A stretch of 35,728 nt of DNA from Flavobacteriales bacterium (GCA_016777435.1 JADHRK010000004.1:1-35728), one strand, 5' to 3'; positions 15,542 through 25,124 are shown, counted from the first letter of the stretch. The notes: generated by a model from the letters alone, not told the origin. Translations and numbers: made by a program.

Positions 15542-16348
15542 TCATGGCAACGCAGGCACAGTGGCACTGGCGGGATGGCCATGCTGCAACCAATGCTGCA
15601 CCACCGGTGATTTGCTAATGGCTTCTAGGCTTTCCAAGTGACGCAATCCGTGGGCATCCGAGCAAATCATGCGCGCTACATTGCTTTCGACCAGGCGCTT
15701 CGCTACTTGGTACATTTCGGGTCCATAGGCTCCTGCGAGCGAGGCGGCATTGACAGTGATCCAAATGCCTCGATCGGCCAGCGCTTGAATTTCTTGGGGC
15801 ATTTGATGCCAATACGGATAACGTTCGGCGTGTGCCAGAACACCAGTGTACCCCGCCATTTGCAATTCGAACAGCACATGGTCGTGATTCATGGGAGGTT
15901 CATGGAACCCAAATTCAAATAAGACACACTTGATTTCACGGCCATTTTCATCCACGCCTGGAAACCAAAGAAGATCGTCGGCCGCGATGCAATGCTCCAA
16001 GTGATCATCCAAAAAGTATTCGGCCGCAAGGTGCACGTTGAATTCCGGCCACCGCGCGGCGACGGCCTCTTTCAATTTTTCAAATGGATCACGAAGGGTG
16101 TGGATGGAATTGGGGTAGATATCGGAATGAATGTGCGGGGTGATGACCGATTGGCGGTATCCCATGGCCACAAGTTTTTCGATCATCGCCATGGATTGCT
16201 CCAAAGACTCGGCGCCGTCGTCCACTCCGGGCACCAGGTGTGAATGCACATCCGTCACAAGGAATTCGCCAATGCGCATGGGAGGAGCGCTGAAGTCAGG
16301 CGCCTCGGCACGATCGGATTTGGGACGAAGGCGATTGAGCCAGCTCAT
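15542..16348 (-). CDS. CpsB/YwqE-type PHP-domain tyrosine phosphatase
   Basis: A 268-residue PHP-fold metal-dependent phosphatase of the CpsB/Wzb (YwqE) family, which dephosphorylates tyrosine kinases that control capsule export. Metal-binding motifs in order: DVHSHLVPGVDDGA (about 33-46), TPHIHSDIYP (about 70-79), an AEYFLDD acidic strand, HAERYPYW, and ICSDAHGLRHL near the C-terminus. Its ATG overlaps the rmlB stop by four bases, making it the last gene of the polysaccharide precursor operon; that context supports a regulatory role in surface polysaccharide production. No partner BY-kinase is in the window. Confidence 0.9.
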   Translation of the reverse strand: MSWLNRLRPKSDRAEAPDFSAPPMRIGEFLVTDVHSHLVPGVDDGAESLEQSMAMIEKLVAMGYRQSVITPHIHSDIYPNSIHTLRDPFEKLKEAVAARWPEFNVHLAAEYFLDDHLEHCIAADDLLWFPGVDENGREIKCVLFEFGFHEPPMNHDHVLFELQMAGYTGVLAHAERYPYWHQMPQEIQALADRGIWITVNAASLAGAYGPEMYQVAKRLVESNVARMICSDAHGLRHLESLEAISKSPVVQHWLQHGHPASATVPALP

Positions 16349-17418
16349 GCTTCTTCTCGGTTGCGGTACATGTTTTGATAATACTGCTGGTATTGACCGG
16401 AGGTCACGGAGTCAAGCCATTGCCCATTGCTCAAGTACCAATCAACCGTTGCTGCCAGGCCTTTTTCGAAGGTGATGGATGGTTTCCAGCCCAATTCTTC
16501 CTCAATGCGCGATGCGTCAATCGCATAACGCATATCATGGCCCGCACGGTCTTTTACATATTCAATCAGGCTTTTGGAAGTGCCTTCGGGCCTTCCCAAA
16601 GCTTCGTCTACCAGGCGAACGAGCTCGTGCACCAAGTCAATGTTGCGCCATTCGTTCAAGCCTCCAATGTTGTAAGTTCGGCCGAACGCACCGTTGTGAA
16701 GAATAACATCAATCGCCGATGCGTGATCCTCGACCCACAGCCAGTCTCGAACGTTGATCCCTTCGCCATACACAGGTAAGGGGCGTTGGTCTCGGATGTT
16801 TCGAATCATCAGTGGGATAAGCTTTTCAGGGAATTGAAAAGAACCGTAATTGTTTGAGCAGTTTGAAATGACCACAGGCAAGCCATACGTGTGACGCCAA
16901 GCACGGACGAGGTGGTCGCTCGACGCCTTGGAAGAACTGTATGGACTTCGCGGGTCATACGGAGTGTCTTCGGTAAACAGCCCTTCAGCCCCCAAAGATC
17001 CATAGACTTCGTCGGTAGAGATGTGGTAGAAACATTTGCCCTCCATTTCGCTTTCCCACGCATTTTTGGCCGCATGCAACAAGGTAGCAGTGCCAATGAT
17101 GTTGGTCTCGAGGAAGGCCATTGGATTGGTAATGCTCCGGTCCACATGGCTTTCGGCAGCGAGGTGGACGACAGCATCAAATTTGTGCTGTTCAAACAAG
17201 GATTCAATCAAGGTGCGGTCTTGGATGTCACCTTTGACAAATGCATACTGCGGTTCATTCTCGATGTCTCGCAGGTTCTCTAAGTTTCCGGCATACGTGA
17301 GCAAGTCCAAGTTCACAATTTTCGCTTCCGCGTGGTTCTTGAGCAACGTGCGGATCACGTGCGAGCCAATGAAGCCTGCACCGCCTGTGACAAGAATGGA
17401 TTGGAATGAGCGTTTCAT
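16345..17418 (-). CDS. rfbB: dTDP-glucose 4,6-dehydratase
   Basis: A 357-residue extended short-chain dehydrogenase that converts dTDP-glucose to dTDP-4-keto-6-deoxyglucose, the branch point to rhamnose and other deoxysugars. The NAD-binding motif VTGGAGFIGSHV is at 10-21. Dehydratase-specific blocks include AAESHVDRSI, STDEVYGSLG (catalytic Asp-Glu region) and the YSSSKASSDHL Tyr-x3-Lys pair. It lies 14 bases after the nucleotide-sugar dehydrogenase. The partner genes rmlA, rmlC and rmlD are not in the window, so rhamnose synthesis would need them elsewhere. Confidence 0.93.
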   Translation of the reverse strand: MKRSFQSILVTGGAGFIGSHVIRTLLKNHAEAKIVNLDLLTYAGNLENLRDIENEPQYAFVKGDIQDRTLIESLFEQHKFDAVVHLAAESHVDRSITNPMAFLETNIIGTATLLHAAKNAWESEMEGKCFYHISTDEVYGSLGAEGLFTEDTPYDPRSPYSSSKASSDHLVRAWRHTYGLPVVISNCSNNYGSFQFPEKLIPLMIRNIRDQRPLPVYGEGINVRDWLWVEDHASAIDVILHNGAFGRTYNIGGLNEWRNIDLVHELVRLVDEALGRPEGTSKSLIEYVKDRAGHDMRYAIDASRIEEELGWKPSITFEKGLAATVDWYLSNGQWLDSVTSGQYQQYYQNMYRNREEA

Positions 17419-17432
17419 GAGTTGGTTCGAGG

Positions 17433-18734
17433 TTAAAGGCTCCAGTAATTCAAGCGTTTGATTTGGCCACGAAGCAGTCCTTTTAAGTCCGCAAGTATCC
17501 CTTTGTCATCTTTCATGAGTGCTTCAAAATCAGTTTCGGTCATTCCGCGGTAAGGCTCATGGCTCACCGCGAGAATCACCGCATCGTAAGCTCCTTCGGC
17601 GGGTTTTTCGGTGAGATCGAATCCGTATTCATGTCCAACTTCGGAAGGATTTGCGAAGGGGTCGATGACGTCCACTGCAATGCTATAACTCTGCAATTCG
17701 CGGATTACATCCACTACCTTGGTATTGCGAATGTCCGCAACATCTTCTTTGAAGGTCAATCCCATGACGAGGATGCGCGATTCCAGCGGATTCTTGTCTT
17801 GCTCGAGCATTTTCTTCACGACTTGTTTGCCAACGTGGGCGCCCATGGCATCATTCACGTGCCTGCCGGAATTGATGACGCGCGCATTGTATCCCAGTTT
17901 GTTGGATTTCCAAGTCAGGTAATACGGGTCAATGCCAATGCAGTGTCCGCCCACTAATCCCGGCGAGAATTTGAGGAAATTCCATTTGGTTCCCGCTGCC
18001 TCCAATACTTCATATGTATTGATTCCGATGCGATCGAATATGATGCTCAGCTCGTTGATGAGCGCAATATTGACGTCGCGCTGGGTATTCTCAATGATTT
18101 TGGAAGCTTCTGCGACCTTGATGCTTGAGGCGCGGTGCGTTCCTGCCTTGACCACCAATTCATACGTTTTGGCAATGTCTTCCGAGCTGCTCTCATCCGA
18201 ACCACTCACCACTTTTACAATGGTTTCCACTGTATTGACCTTATCCCCCGGATTGATTCGTTCCGGGCTGTAGCCTACTTTGAAGTCCTTGTTGAAGCTT
18301 AATCCGCTGACCTCTTCGAGGACGGGGACGCAATCGTCTTCTGTGCATCCCGGGTAAACCGTGGACTCGTAGACGACATAATCGCCAGGTTTTAGCGCAC
18401 CTGCGACGGTTCGTGTTGCTCCGAGCAGTGGCTTGAGGTCAGGATGATTGGATGGATTGATGGGGGTCGGGACAGCTACAATGTGAAACTGTGCACGCTT
18501 CAGGTCTTCCGGATCTGCCGAGAATGTGATGTCACATCCTTCGAAGTCTTTGGCTTCTAATTCTTCCGACGGATCGATTTGATTGCGCATCATTTCAACA
18601 CGTTCTGCGTTGATGTCGAATCCGATGACTCGAATGTGCTTGGCGAAGGCCAAGGCAATCGGCAGCCCAACATAACCCAAGCCTACAACGCTCATCGTAG
18701 CCTCTTTGTCGATTAATTTTTGGTACATGCTCAT
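17433..18734 (-). CDS. UDP-N-acetyl-hexosamine dehydrogenase (WbpO/TviB-like nucleotide sugar dehydrogenase)
   Basis: A 433-residue member of the UDP-glucose/GDP-mannose dehydrogenase family. The N-terminal NAD motif is VVGLGYVGLP (16-25). The catalytic Cys265 lies in VGGHCIGIDPYYL, the form seen in WbpO/TviB/WbpA enzymes that oxidise UDP-N-acetyl-sugars to uronic acids (UDP-glucose enzymes read YGGSCFPKD). The C-terminal domain has LVMGLTFKEDVADIRNTK. The frame opens at a TTG (18746), overlapping the acetyltransferase gene; the ATG at 18734 (MSMYQKLIDK) is more likely. Substrate choice between UDP-GlcNAc and UDP-GalNAc is undecided. Confidence 0.9.
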   Translation of the reverse strand: MSMYQKLIDKEATMSVVGLGYVGLPIALAFAKHIRVIGFDINAERVEMMRNQIDPSEELEAKDFEGCDITFSADPEDLKRAQFHIVAVPTPINPSNHPDLKPLLGATRTVAGALKPGDYVVYESTVYPGCTEDDCVPVLEEVSGLSFNKDFKVGYSPERINPGDKVNTVETIVKVVSGSDESSSEDIAKTYELVVKAGTHRASSIKVAEASKIIENTQRDVNIALINELSIIFDRIGINTYEVLEAAGTKWNFLKFSPGLVGGHCIGIDPYYLTWKSNKLGYNARVINSGRHVNDAMGAHVGKQVVKKMLEQDKNPLESRILVMGLTFKEDVADIRNTKVVDVIRELQSYSIAVDVIDPFANPSEVGHEYGFDLTEKPAEGAYDAVILAVSHEPYRGMTETDFEALMKDDKGILADLKGLLRGQIKRLNYWSL

Positions 18735-18742
18735 GTTGAAAT

Positions 18743-19330
18743 TCAATGGATGCGGCGCACGGTTTCCTTGCCTCCGGCCGATGTCGTGCGTTGATAGGTT
18801 TGTTGGGATTCACTGCAGACGCCCATGCCGTGGTCATCGAAGCGGAGCCGTTGACCGAATTCAGACATCCAACCAATTTGCTTGGCGGGATTTCCGACCA
18901 GCAAAGCGTAATCTGGAACTGCAGTAGTGACCACGGCTCCAGCGCCGATAAATGCAAATGAACCGATGTCATTGCCACATACGATGGTCGCATTGGCTCC
19001 GATGGTGGCTCCTTTCCCTACCCGGGTGCGAGCGTAATCTCCACGTCGTACCACGGCACTTCGCGGGTTGATAACGTTGGTGAATACACAGCTGGGCCCA
19101 AGGAAAACGTCATCGTCACAAGTCACACCTTCGTAGATGGAGACGTTGTTTTGAACCTTGACATTCTTTCCCAAAATCACGCCGGGAGATACGACCACGT
19201 TTTGGCCAATGTTGCAGTTTTCGCCCAAAACAGCACCCGGCATGATGTGGCTGAAGTGCCAAACCTTGGAGCCTTTTCCGATGCTTGCTCCTTCATCGAT
19301 GGCGGCGGTTTCGTGTGCTTGATACTCCAT
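18743..19330 (-). CDS. WbpD/WlbB-like left-handed beta-helix N-acetyltransferase
   Basis: A 195-residue hexapeptide-repeat acetyltransferase. It opens with [25 protein letters not shown] and continues with repeats of the [LIV]-G-x4 kind (about 15-150), ending with [28 protein letters not shown], all close to WbpD/WlbB. Those enzymes acetylate the 3-amino group of UDP-2-acetamido-3-amino-2,3-dideoxy-glucuronic acid. The neighbouring DegT aminotransferase and WbpO-like dehydrogenase fit that pathway, but the needed 3-dehydrogenase (WbpB/WlbA) is not in the window. The basic tail after residue 170 is less conserved. Confidence 0.88.
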   Translation of the reverse strand: MEYQAHETAAIDEGASIGKGSKVWHFSHIMPGAVLGENCNIGQNVVVSPGVILGKNVKVQNNVSIYEGVTCDDDVFLGPSCVFTNVINPRSAVVRRGDYARTRVGKGATIGANATIVCGNDIGSFAFIGAGAVVTTAVPDYALLVGNPAKQIGWMSEFGQRLRFDDHGMGVCSESQQTYQRTTSAGGKETVRRIH

Positions 19331-19342
19331 GGGCTAGGTCGT

Positions 19343-20329
19343 TTAGTCTTTCCGAAAATCGGCAAAGTCCTTGTGTTCCGATTTGTGCAATTCTTCGGTG
19401 GATAACGTCTTGAAATAGGCATAGGTCCGCTTTAAGCCTTCCTCTCGATCGATTGATGGCTCCCAGCCCAAAACAGTTTTAGCTCGCGTGATGTCTGGCT
19501 GCCGTTGCTTGGGGTCATTTTCCGGGAGATCTCGGTAAACCACTTTCTGGTCCGTTCCCGTCAGGGCGATGATTTCTTCAGCGAAGTCGGCAATCGTGAT
19601 TTCATCGGGGTTGCCAATGTTCACGGGTCGCGTCTCATCGGAGAAGTGCAGCCGAAAAATTCCTTCCACCAAATCGTCAACGTAACAGAAGCTCCGGGTT
19701 TGCGATCCCGTGCCAAAAATGGTCAGGTCTTCGCCGCGCAATGCTTGCCCAATGAAAGCCGGAAGCACACGTCCATCGTTCAGGCGCATTCGCGGACCGT
19801 ACGTATTGAAAATACGAACGATGCGCGTTTCCACGCCGTGGTAACGATGATAGGCCATGGTGATGGATTCTTGAAATCGTTTCGCTTCGTCGTAGACACC
19901 TCGCGGACCGATGGTGTTCACGTGCCCAAAATATTCTTCGTGTTGCGGATGAACCTCTGGATCTCCGTAAACCTCACTGGTGGAGGCGATGGTGACCCGT
20001 GCCCCTTTGTGCTTGGCCAATCCAAGGCAGTTGTGCACTCCCAAGGAACCCACCTTCAGGGTTTGAATGGGAATTTTAAGGTAATCGATCGGAGAGGCCG
20101 GCGATGCGAAGTGAAAGATGTGGTCCAGTTCTCCATCCAAGTCGATGTACTCTGTAACGTCGTGGTTATGGAATGTGAAGTGCGGATGATCCAATAACGT
20201 GCTGAGGTTTTTCAGATCCCCTGTGATCAGATTATCCATGGCCTCTACCTTGAACCCTTCCTGTATGAATCGTTCACACAAATGGGAACCAAGGAACCCT
20301 GCCGCGCCGGTGATGAGAACTCTTTGCAT
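19343..20329 (-). CDS. UDP-glucuronate decarboxylase (UDP-xylose synthase)
   Basis: A 328-residue extended short-chain dehydrogenase. The NAD-binding motif is [16 protein letters not shown] (6-21); [22 protein letters not shown] and [15 protein letters not shown] are diagnostic of UXS, and YDEAKRF holds the catalytic Tyr and Lys. It decarboxylates UDP-glucuronate to UDP-xylose. The preceding gene encodes UDP-glucose dehydrogenase, which supplies the substrate, so the pair makes UDP-xylose from UDP-glucose. No arginine-fused (ArnA-type) domain is present. It lies 3 bases after ugd. Confidence 0.93.
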   Translation of the reverse strand: MQRVLITGAAGFLGSHLCERFIQEGFKVEAMDNLITGDLKNLSTLLDHPHFTFHNHDVTEYIDLDGELDHIFHFASPASPIDYLKIPIQTLKVGSLGVHNCLGLAKHKGARVTIASTSEVYGDPEVHPQHEEYFGHVNTIGPRGVYDEAKRFQESITMAYHRYHGVETRIVRIFNTYGPRMRLNDGRVLPAFIGQALRGEDLTIFGTGSQTRSFCYVDDLVEGIFRLHFSDETRPVNIGNPDEITIADFAEEIIALTGTDQKVVYRDLPENDPKQRQPDITRAKTVLGWEPSIDREEGLKRTYAYFKTLSTEELHKSEHKDFADFRKD

Positions 20330-20332
20330 GCT

Positions 20333-21649
20333 TCAGGCGGGGTGAACGGTAGAGCGACCAATGCTCTTGTAATACACATTTAGTTCCCGCATGCTGTCCA
20401 GATCGTACAAGTTTCGTCCATCGAAAATGACCGGAGTTTTCAATCGTCGTATGACCTCTTTCATGTCCGGATTTCGGAAAACCTGCCATTCGGTGCAAAT
20501 AAGCAATGCGTCTGCGCCATCCAAAGCGTCCATGTGGTTTTCCGTGTATCGGATTTTGTCACCAATGCGTCCTTTGACGTTTTCCATCGCCTCTGGATCG
20601 AATGCAACTACTTCCGCTCCTGCATCGACCAACCGGTCGATCATAGAGAGAGCAGGTGCTTCTCGGATGTCGTCTGTTTCCGGCTTGAAGGCTAACCCCC
20701 ACAAAGCAATCCGCTTTCCTTCAAGGTTGCCCCCAAAGTGGTCTCGGATGGGGTCGAGTAAAACGGTCTTTTGTGCTTCGTTCGCTCGCATCACACTCGT
20801 TAGAATGCCAAACTCAAATTTGGCTTCTTGCCCGCTGCGATGCAGGGCTTGGACGTCCTTGGGGAAACAACTTCCCCCGTATCCGATGCCGGGGAACAGA
20901 AAACGGGACCCGATGCGGGTGTCAGTCCCCATGCCTCGTCGCACCTTGTCAACATCGGCACCGACCAACTCGCAAAAGTTGGCCACTTCGTTCATAAACG
21001 TGATTTTGGTCGCCAAGAATGAGTTGGCCGCGTATTTCGTCAATTCGGCACTTTTCTCATCCATGAAGAGGATGGGATTGCCTTGACGCACGAAGGGCTT
21101 GTACAATTCGGTCATTAACTTTTCAGCGCGGGCGCTGGAACAGCCTACAACGACTCGGTCCGGTTTCATGAAGTCATCGACCGCAAATCCTTCACGAAGG
21201 AATTCCGGGTTGGAAACCACGTCAAAATCCACTTGCGCATTTTCAGCCACTGCAGCATGCACTTCGTCAGCTGTACCCACTGGGACGGTGCTCTTGTCAA
21301 TGATGACTTTGTAGTCCTTGATGATCTTCCCCAGCTGCCCCGCAACACCCAAAACGTAGCTCAGGTCAGCTGATCCATCCTCACCTGGAGGAGTCGGCAA
21401 TGCGAGGAAAATGAGCGATGCTTCGGCTACGGCGGCTTCGAGATCCGTGGTGAAGGTTAATCTTCCCGCCTTGATGTTGCGGCCGAACAAAACGTCCAAA
21501 TGCGGCTCGTAAATGGGGATTTTGCCCCCTTTCATCGCTTCAACCTTGGCCGCATCAATGTCCACGCAAATCACATCATTGCCCGTCTCCGCGAAACACG
21601 TTCCGCTCACAAGTCCTACATATCCTGTTCCTACAACGGCAATTTTCAT
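20333..21649 (-). CDS. ugd: UDP-glucose 6-dehydrogenase
   Basis: A 438-residue enzyme that oxidises UDP-glucose to UDP-glucuronate with two NAD+. Motifs: [17 protein letters not shown] (5-21) for [14 protein letters not shown] (120-130), and the catalytic Cys261 in [14 protein letters not shown]. The third domain carries [18 protein letters not shown]. These are the true UDP-glucose form and distinguish it from the WbpO-like paralogue in the same operon. It follows the DegT gene by 14 bases and feeds the UDP-xylose synthase next to it. Confidence 0.95.
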   Translation of the reverse strand: MKIAVVGTGYVGLVSGTCFAETGNDVICVDIDAAKVEAMKGGKIPIYEPHLDVLFGRNIKAGRLTFTTDLEAAVAEASLIFLALPTPPGEDGSADLSYVLGVAGQLGKIIKDYKVIIDKSTVPVGTADEVHAAVAENAQVDFDVVSNPEFLREGFAVDDFMKPDRVVVGCSSARAEKLMTELYKPFVRQGNPILFMDEKSAELTKYAANSFLATKITFMNEVANFCELVGADVDKVRRGMGTDTRIGSRFLFPGIGYGGSCFPKDVQALHRSGQEAKFEFGILTSVMRANEAQKTVLLDPIRDHFGGNLEGKRIALWGLAFKPETDDIREAPALSMIDRLVDAGAEVVAFDPEAMENVKGRIGDKIRYTENHMDALDGADALLICTEWQVFRNPDMKEVIRRLKTPVIFDGRNLYDLDSMRELNVYYKSIGRSTVHPA

Positions 21650-21663
21650 TCTTTCATAATTAT

Positions 21664-22788
21664 CTAAACAAAAATATGAATAGCATCGCAGATAAAACTC
21701 TGCTGTTCTTCATTTAGTTCGGTGTGCATGGGCAAGGACAGCACTTCAGACGCTGCATGTGAACTTTCCCTGAACCTGCTGGTCTCATAACCGAAGGATG
21801 CGAATGCTTTTTGTGCATGGCCCGGAATGGGGTAATAAACGCCTGTGGGAATGCCTTGGGACTTTAGATGTTCGCGCATCGAATCGCGCCGGGAGGCTTC
21901 CACTCGAATCGTATACTGGTGAAAAACATGGGTGCTGTTTTCGGTGCGTTTTGGGATTGTGATTCCCTTCACGTCTTGGAGCATTCTGTCGTATCGCTTA
22001 GCAGCTTCCTGCCGTGCGGCAATGTAGCGAGGCAAGTGCCGGAGTTTGACCCTGAGAATAGCAGCTTGGAGGCCATCCAGACGGGAGTTGATCCCGACCA
22101 CGTCGTGGTGGTATTGCTTGGACATGCCGTGGTTGGCAATCTGTCGGCACGCTGCAGCCATCTTCTCATCTTGCGTGACCACGGCACCGCCATCCCCCAT
22201 GCAACCAAGGTTTTTGGAAGGAAAAAAACTCGTGGTACCGAGGAGTCCAATGGTTCCTGATTGGTGCATCTTTCCGGAGTCATCGGTCCACTGCGCGCCG
22301 ATTGCTTGGGCATTGTCTTCAATGATTGGGATGTTGTGCTTTCTCGAAATTGCGGCAAGTGCCGTCATATCAGCCATTTGTCCGAAAAGATGAACGGGTA
22401 CGATTGCTTTGGTCCGCTCGGTGATGGCTTCTTCGACTTGGACTGCATCGATGGTGAAGGAGTCGGGGTCAATGTCCACCAGTACGGGTTTCGCTCCCAG
22501 CAATGCTACTACTTCCACCGTGCTGATGAAGGTGAATCCCGTCGTGATGACTTCGTCGCCCGGGCCAATTCCGAGGGCCATCATTGCAATTTGAAGCGCA
22601 TCTGTTCCGTTTCCGCAAGGAATGACATGCTTTGACCCCGTAAACTCCGCGAGCTCCTCTGCAAATGCGTGTACTTCAGGCCCCTTGACAAAAGCACCCG
22701 TTGCCAGCACCCGTCCCATGGCCTCGCGTAATTCGTTTTCAATTTTTAGGTGCTGACCGATGAGGTCCACCATTTGGATGCCTTCCAT
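21664..22788 (-). CDS. DegT/DnrJ/EryC1/StrS family sugar aminotransferase (WbpE-like)
   Basis: A 374-residue PLP-dependent aminotransferase acting on keto-sugar nucleotides. The PLP Lys192 lies in TSFFPSKNLGCMGDGGAV. Other family marks are VIPCGNGTDALQIAMMALGIG (55-75), TFISTVEVVALLGAKPVLVDID, and IIEDNAQAIGA with the Asp that contacts the pyridine nitrogen. The 'EGIQMVDL' N-terminus is like WbpE/WlbC enzymes that aminate UDP-3-keto-GlcNAcA. First gene of the seven-gene operon, with a -7 element 20 bases upstream. ATG 22788 is used; a second Met at 22773 is possible. Confidence 0.9.
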   Translation of the reverse strand: MEGIQMVDLIGQHLKIENELREAMGRVLATGAFVKGPEVHAFAEELAEFTGSKHVIPCGNGTDALQIAMMALGIGPGDEVITTGFTFISTVEVVALLGAKPVLVDIDPDSFTIDAVQVEEAITERTKAIVPVHLFGQMADMTALAAISRKHNIPIIEDNAQAIGAQWTDDSGKMHQSGTIGLLGTTSFFPSKNLGCMGDGGAVVTQDEKMAAACRQIANHGMSKQYHHDVVGINSRLDGLQAAILRVKLRHLPRYIAARQEAAKRYDRMLQDVKGITIPKRTENSTHVFHQYTIRVEASRRDSMREHLKSQGIPTGVYYPIPGHAQKAFASFGYETSRFRESSHAASEVLSLPMHTELNEEQQSFICDAIHIFV

Positions 22789-22807
22789 TTCTTTCTGCGT
22801 TCATTAA

Positions 22808-22842
22808 CAAATTTACGAAGGGGAATAAGCCTTAAATGCAAA
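22808..22842 (-). promoter_or_regulatory. Likely promoter of the polysaccharide precursor operon
   Basis: The minus strand reads TAAATTTG (22815-22808), an exact TAnnTTTG match, 20 bases before the DegT ATG. A TTTG at 22842-22839 lies 23 bases upstream, slightly more than the usual 19-21. It is the only such element in this divergent gap and fits the first gene of the operon. Confidence 0.55.
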
Positions 22843-22914
22843 GGTTTCAGAAAAGCTAACAGCCGATTGGTAACTTGCTGCACAGAAAATGAACGGGCAT
22901 TCCAACGCACAACA

Positions 22915-23685
22915 ATGACGACTCTAGACCATCTTTTTGTTTTCCTCTGGCTGGCGATGGCTTGCGGTTTAGGATCGCAAGTCAGCGCCCAAGGCCGTTC
23001 CGTAAGGGACAGTGTGCTTTTTTCTCCTCATATTCAGGTGCACGGCGGTGTAGGAAGCAGCGCGGGCGATTTGGGTTTGCGGTATGGTACCGGCGGCCAC
23101 GTAGGGGCGGGTGCACATGTAAAGACAGCTCAGAATTGGTTTTTCGGCGGCCAAGCAAGCTTCGGATTCGGCATGGAGTTGAAGGAATTGGGGGTATTGT
23201 CAAATTTGCTTACGCCCACCGGTCAATTGATTGACAATGAAGGGCAAGTGGCCTTGCTGACCCTGTCGGGCAAAGGAGGATGGTTCACATTGGATGCCGG
23301 AAAGCTCTTTCCCTTAGCCAATACGAATCCCAATTCGGGTGTTTTGGTCATGCTAGGTGTTGGGTCGGTCCACCACCGGGTGCACTTCGAAAACACTGAA
23401 AACCGCATCACGCAATTGGAGGAGCCATACGTTTCGGGCTATGACCGTTTGACATGGGGTGCTGCTGCTCGGGAATTTGTCGGTTACTGGCACATGTCAG
23501 ACAATGGCTTGGTCAATTGGTTTGGCGGTTTGGAACTTTGGCAAGCCCGCACATGGCCGCAACGCCCGATGAATTTTGATACGTTGCTGGCGGACGATGG
23601 ACCGCGTTTTGATGCAATGGCTTCGTTGCAAATCGGTTGGATATTTCACATTTACAAGCGCTCGAATCCCGAGCATTGGTATTGA
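22915..23685 (+). CDS. Secreted or outer-membrane beta-barrel-like protein, upstream of waaA
   Basis: A 256-residue protein with a signal peptide (residues 1-26, hydrophobic LFVFLWLAMACGLG, cleavage after VSAQ). The mature part is rich in Gly and aromatic residues with alternating hydrophobicity (GGHVGAGAHVKTAQNWFFGGQASFGFGMEL), as in small outer-membrane beta-barrels, and ends in an aromatic-tipped segment (IGWIFHIYKRSNPEHWY). I do not recognise a named family. Only two bases separate it from the Kdo transferase gene, so the two are co-transcribed and it may serve LPS or envelope assembly; that is inference. The frame extends upstream to 22750, but the ATG at 22915 gives a proper signal peptide. 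Confidence 0.75.
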   Translation: MTTLDHLFVFLWLAMACGLGSQVSAQGRSVRDSVLFSPHIQVHGGVGSSAGDLGLRYGTGGHVGAGAHVKTAQNWFFGGQASFGFGMELKELGVLSNLLTPTGQLIDNEGQVALLTLSGKGGWFTLDAGKLFPLANTNPNSGVLVMLGVGSVHHRVHFENTENRITQLEEPYVSGYDRLTWGAAAREFVGYWHMSDNGLVNWFGGLELWQARTWPQRPMNFDTLLADDGPRFDAMASLQIGWIFHIYKRSNPEHWY

Positions 23686-23687
23686 GC

Positions 23688-25031
23688 ATGTTGACGATGG
23701 GGCGATTGATTCACATTTGTGTTATGCGCTTTTATCGGTGGGCGATTGGCTTGGCTGCTGCCACGGGAAATGCCAAAGCACGGGGCTGGTTGGCGATGCG
23801 GAAAGGCAATCTGGATCGTGTTGTGAAGGCCACGTATACGCTCATGGATGGCGAAAAATGGGCGTGGTTTCACTGTGCTTCGGTCGGGGAATTTGAGCAA
23901 GCGCAACCCGTGATGAAAGCACTTCGCGACCAGAGCGATGCACGGAGTGGAAAGAAAAGGGACCTCCGTTTCATGCTCACTTTTTACAGTCCTTCGGGTT
24001 GGGAGCGTTTTGCAAATCATCAACCCGGATGGTGGAAAGAATCGGATGCAGTAGCTGCTTTGCCGCTGGACACTGCATCCAACATTCGGGCGTTTTTGAA
24101 GGCGTTGACCCCTGCGGGCGCTTCCGAGCCGGCCTTGCATTTCTTAGCACTTTCAAAATATGAAGTGTGGCCGGAGCTCATTCGGCAGGTTGCAACCGCG
24201 GCAAATGTGGTGCTGTTTGCCGGCCATGTCATTCCGGGGCGTTGGCCGTTTCGCTTGTGGGGCGGATTTCACCGGCAGGCTTGGCAGCGATTGTCAAAAG
24301 TGTTGGTGCAGAGTGATGCTTCCGTGTCGGAGTTGGCGCGCTGGGGCATTGCGGCCAAGGCAATGGGTGATCCGCGATTTGATCGAGTGTTAGAAGCAGA
24401 AAAGGCCCTCGGCGATCAATCCATCTCGTCCATGCGACAATGGGTGGGCGAACGCGATTGCCTGGTAGTAGGAAGCGGATGGGACCCTGAATCTCGAATT
24501 GCCCGGGAATCTTGGGCGCCAGGGCGCGCTTGCATTGTGGTCCCTCATGAATGGGATGACCATTGGGCAAAGCGTCAGCAATCGGAGTGGAAGGCATGTG
24601 GGGCAGAGGCCATCATTTGGAGCGAAACCCTTAGGACTGAAGCCCAACCTGCTGTTCCACTTCCCAAGGCGGATGTTATTTTGCTCGACGCCATGGGGGA
24701 ATTGATGCAAGCATATGGGGCCGGGCATCTTGCCCTTGTCGGAGGTGGATTTGGCAAAGGCGTCCACAATACATTGGAGCCAGCGGCGAATGGTGCAGCC
24801 ATTTGGACAGGGCCCAAAGTGGGGCGTTTCGCTGAAGTTCAAGGTTTGCAGGAGTGTGGTGCATTGGTTGTGGCAAAGAGTGAGTCTAATTGCGTAGAAG
24901 ACCTGGCAGCGTCATGGGGCGATCGCCAACGCTATCAAAAAATGGGTGCATCGGCACGGATGTTTGCCAAACGGCACGCTGGATCGGGGTTCAGAATCGC
25001 TGCAGAATTGAAGGAATTTCTGACCCCTTGA
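23688..25031 (+). CDS. waaA: 3-deoxy-D-manno-octulosonic acid (Kdo) transferase
   Basis: A 447-residue GT30 enzyme that moves Kdo from CMP-Kdo to lipid A precursor at the inner membrane. The N-terminal membrane anchor is about residues 1-25. WAWFHCASVGEFEQAQPV is the GT30 block with the catalytic Glu. HFLALSKYEVWPELIRQ carries the second conserved Glu and Trp-Pro. The C-terminal half has VVGSGWDPESR and LALVGGGFGKGVHNTLEPAANG, the CMP-Kdo site. Its length is close to E. coli WaaA (425). The ATG at 23688, two bases after the previous stop, is preferred to the earlier in-frame codon at 23637 that overlaps it. Confidence 0.93.
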   Translation: MLTMGRLIHICVMRFYRWAIGLAAATGNAKARGWLAMRKGNLDRVVKATYTLMDGEKWAWFHCASVGEFEQAQPVMKALRDQSDARSGKKRDLRFMLTFYSPSGWERFANHQPGWWKESDAVAALPLDTASNIRAFLKALTPAGASEPALHFLALSKYEVWPELIRQVATAANVVLFAGHVIPGRWPFRLWGGFHRQAWQRLSKVLVQSDASVSELARWGIAAKAMGDPRFDRVLEAEKALGDQSISSMRQWVGERDCLVVGSGWDPESRIARESWAPGRACIVVPHEWDDHWAKRQQSEWKACGAEAIIWSETLRTEAQPAVPLPKADVILLDAMGELMQAYGAGHLALVGGGFGKGVHNTLEPAANGAAIWTGPKVGRFAEVQGLQECGALVVAKSESNCVEDLAASWGDRQRYQKMGASARMFAKRHAGSGFRIAAELKEFLTP

Positions 25032-25042
25032 GCACGGCAGTG

Positions 25043-25050
25043 TAGATTTG
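25043..25050 (+). promoter_or_regulatory. Possible -7 element upstream of tRNA-Leu
   Basis: TAGATTTG matches TAnnTTTG exactly and lies 75 bases before the tRNA-Leu gene, just past the waaA stop. Only TTTC is found 22 bases upstream in place of TTTG, so the promoter is plausible but not strong. Confidence 0.4.
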
Positions 25051-25124
25051 CCGTTGCGAAGGAGCATTGCGGTGAATTAATGCTTTATTTTGCACCACGA
25101 ATTAAGGCGTCGACGACGTTTTAT

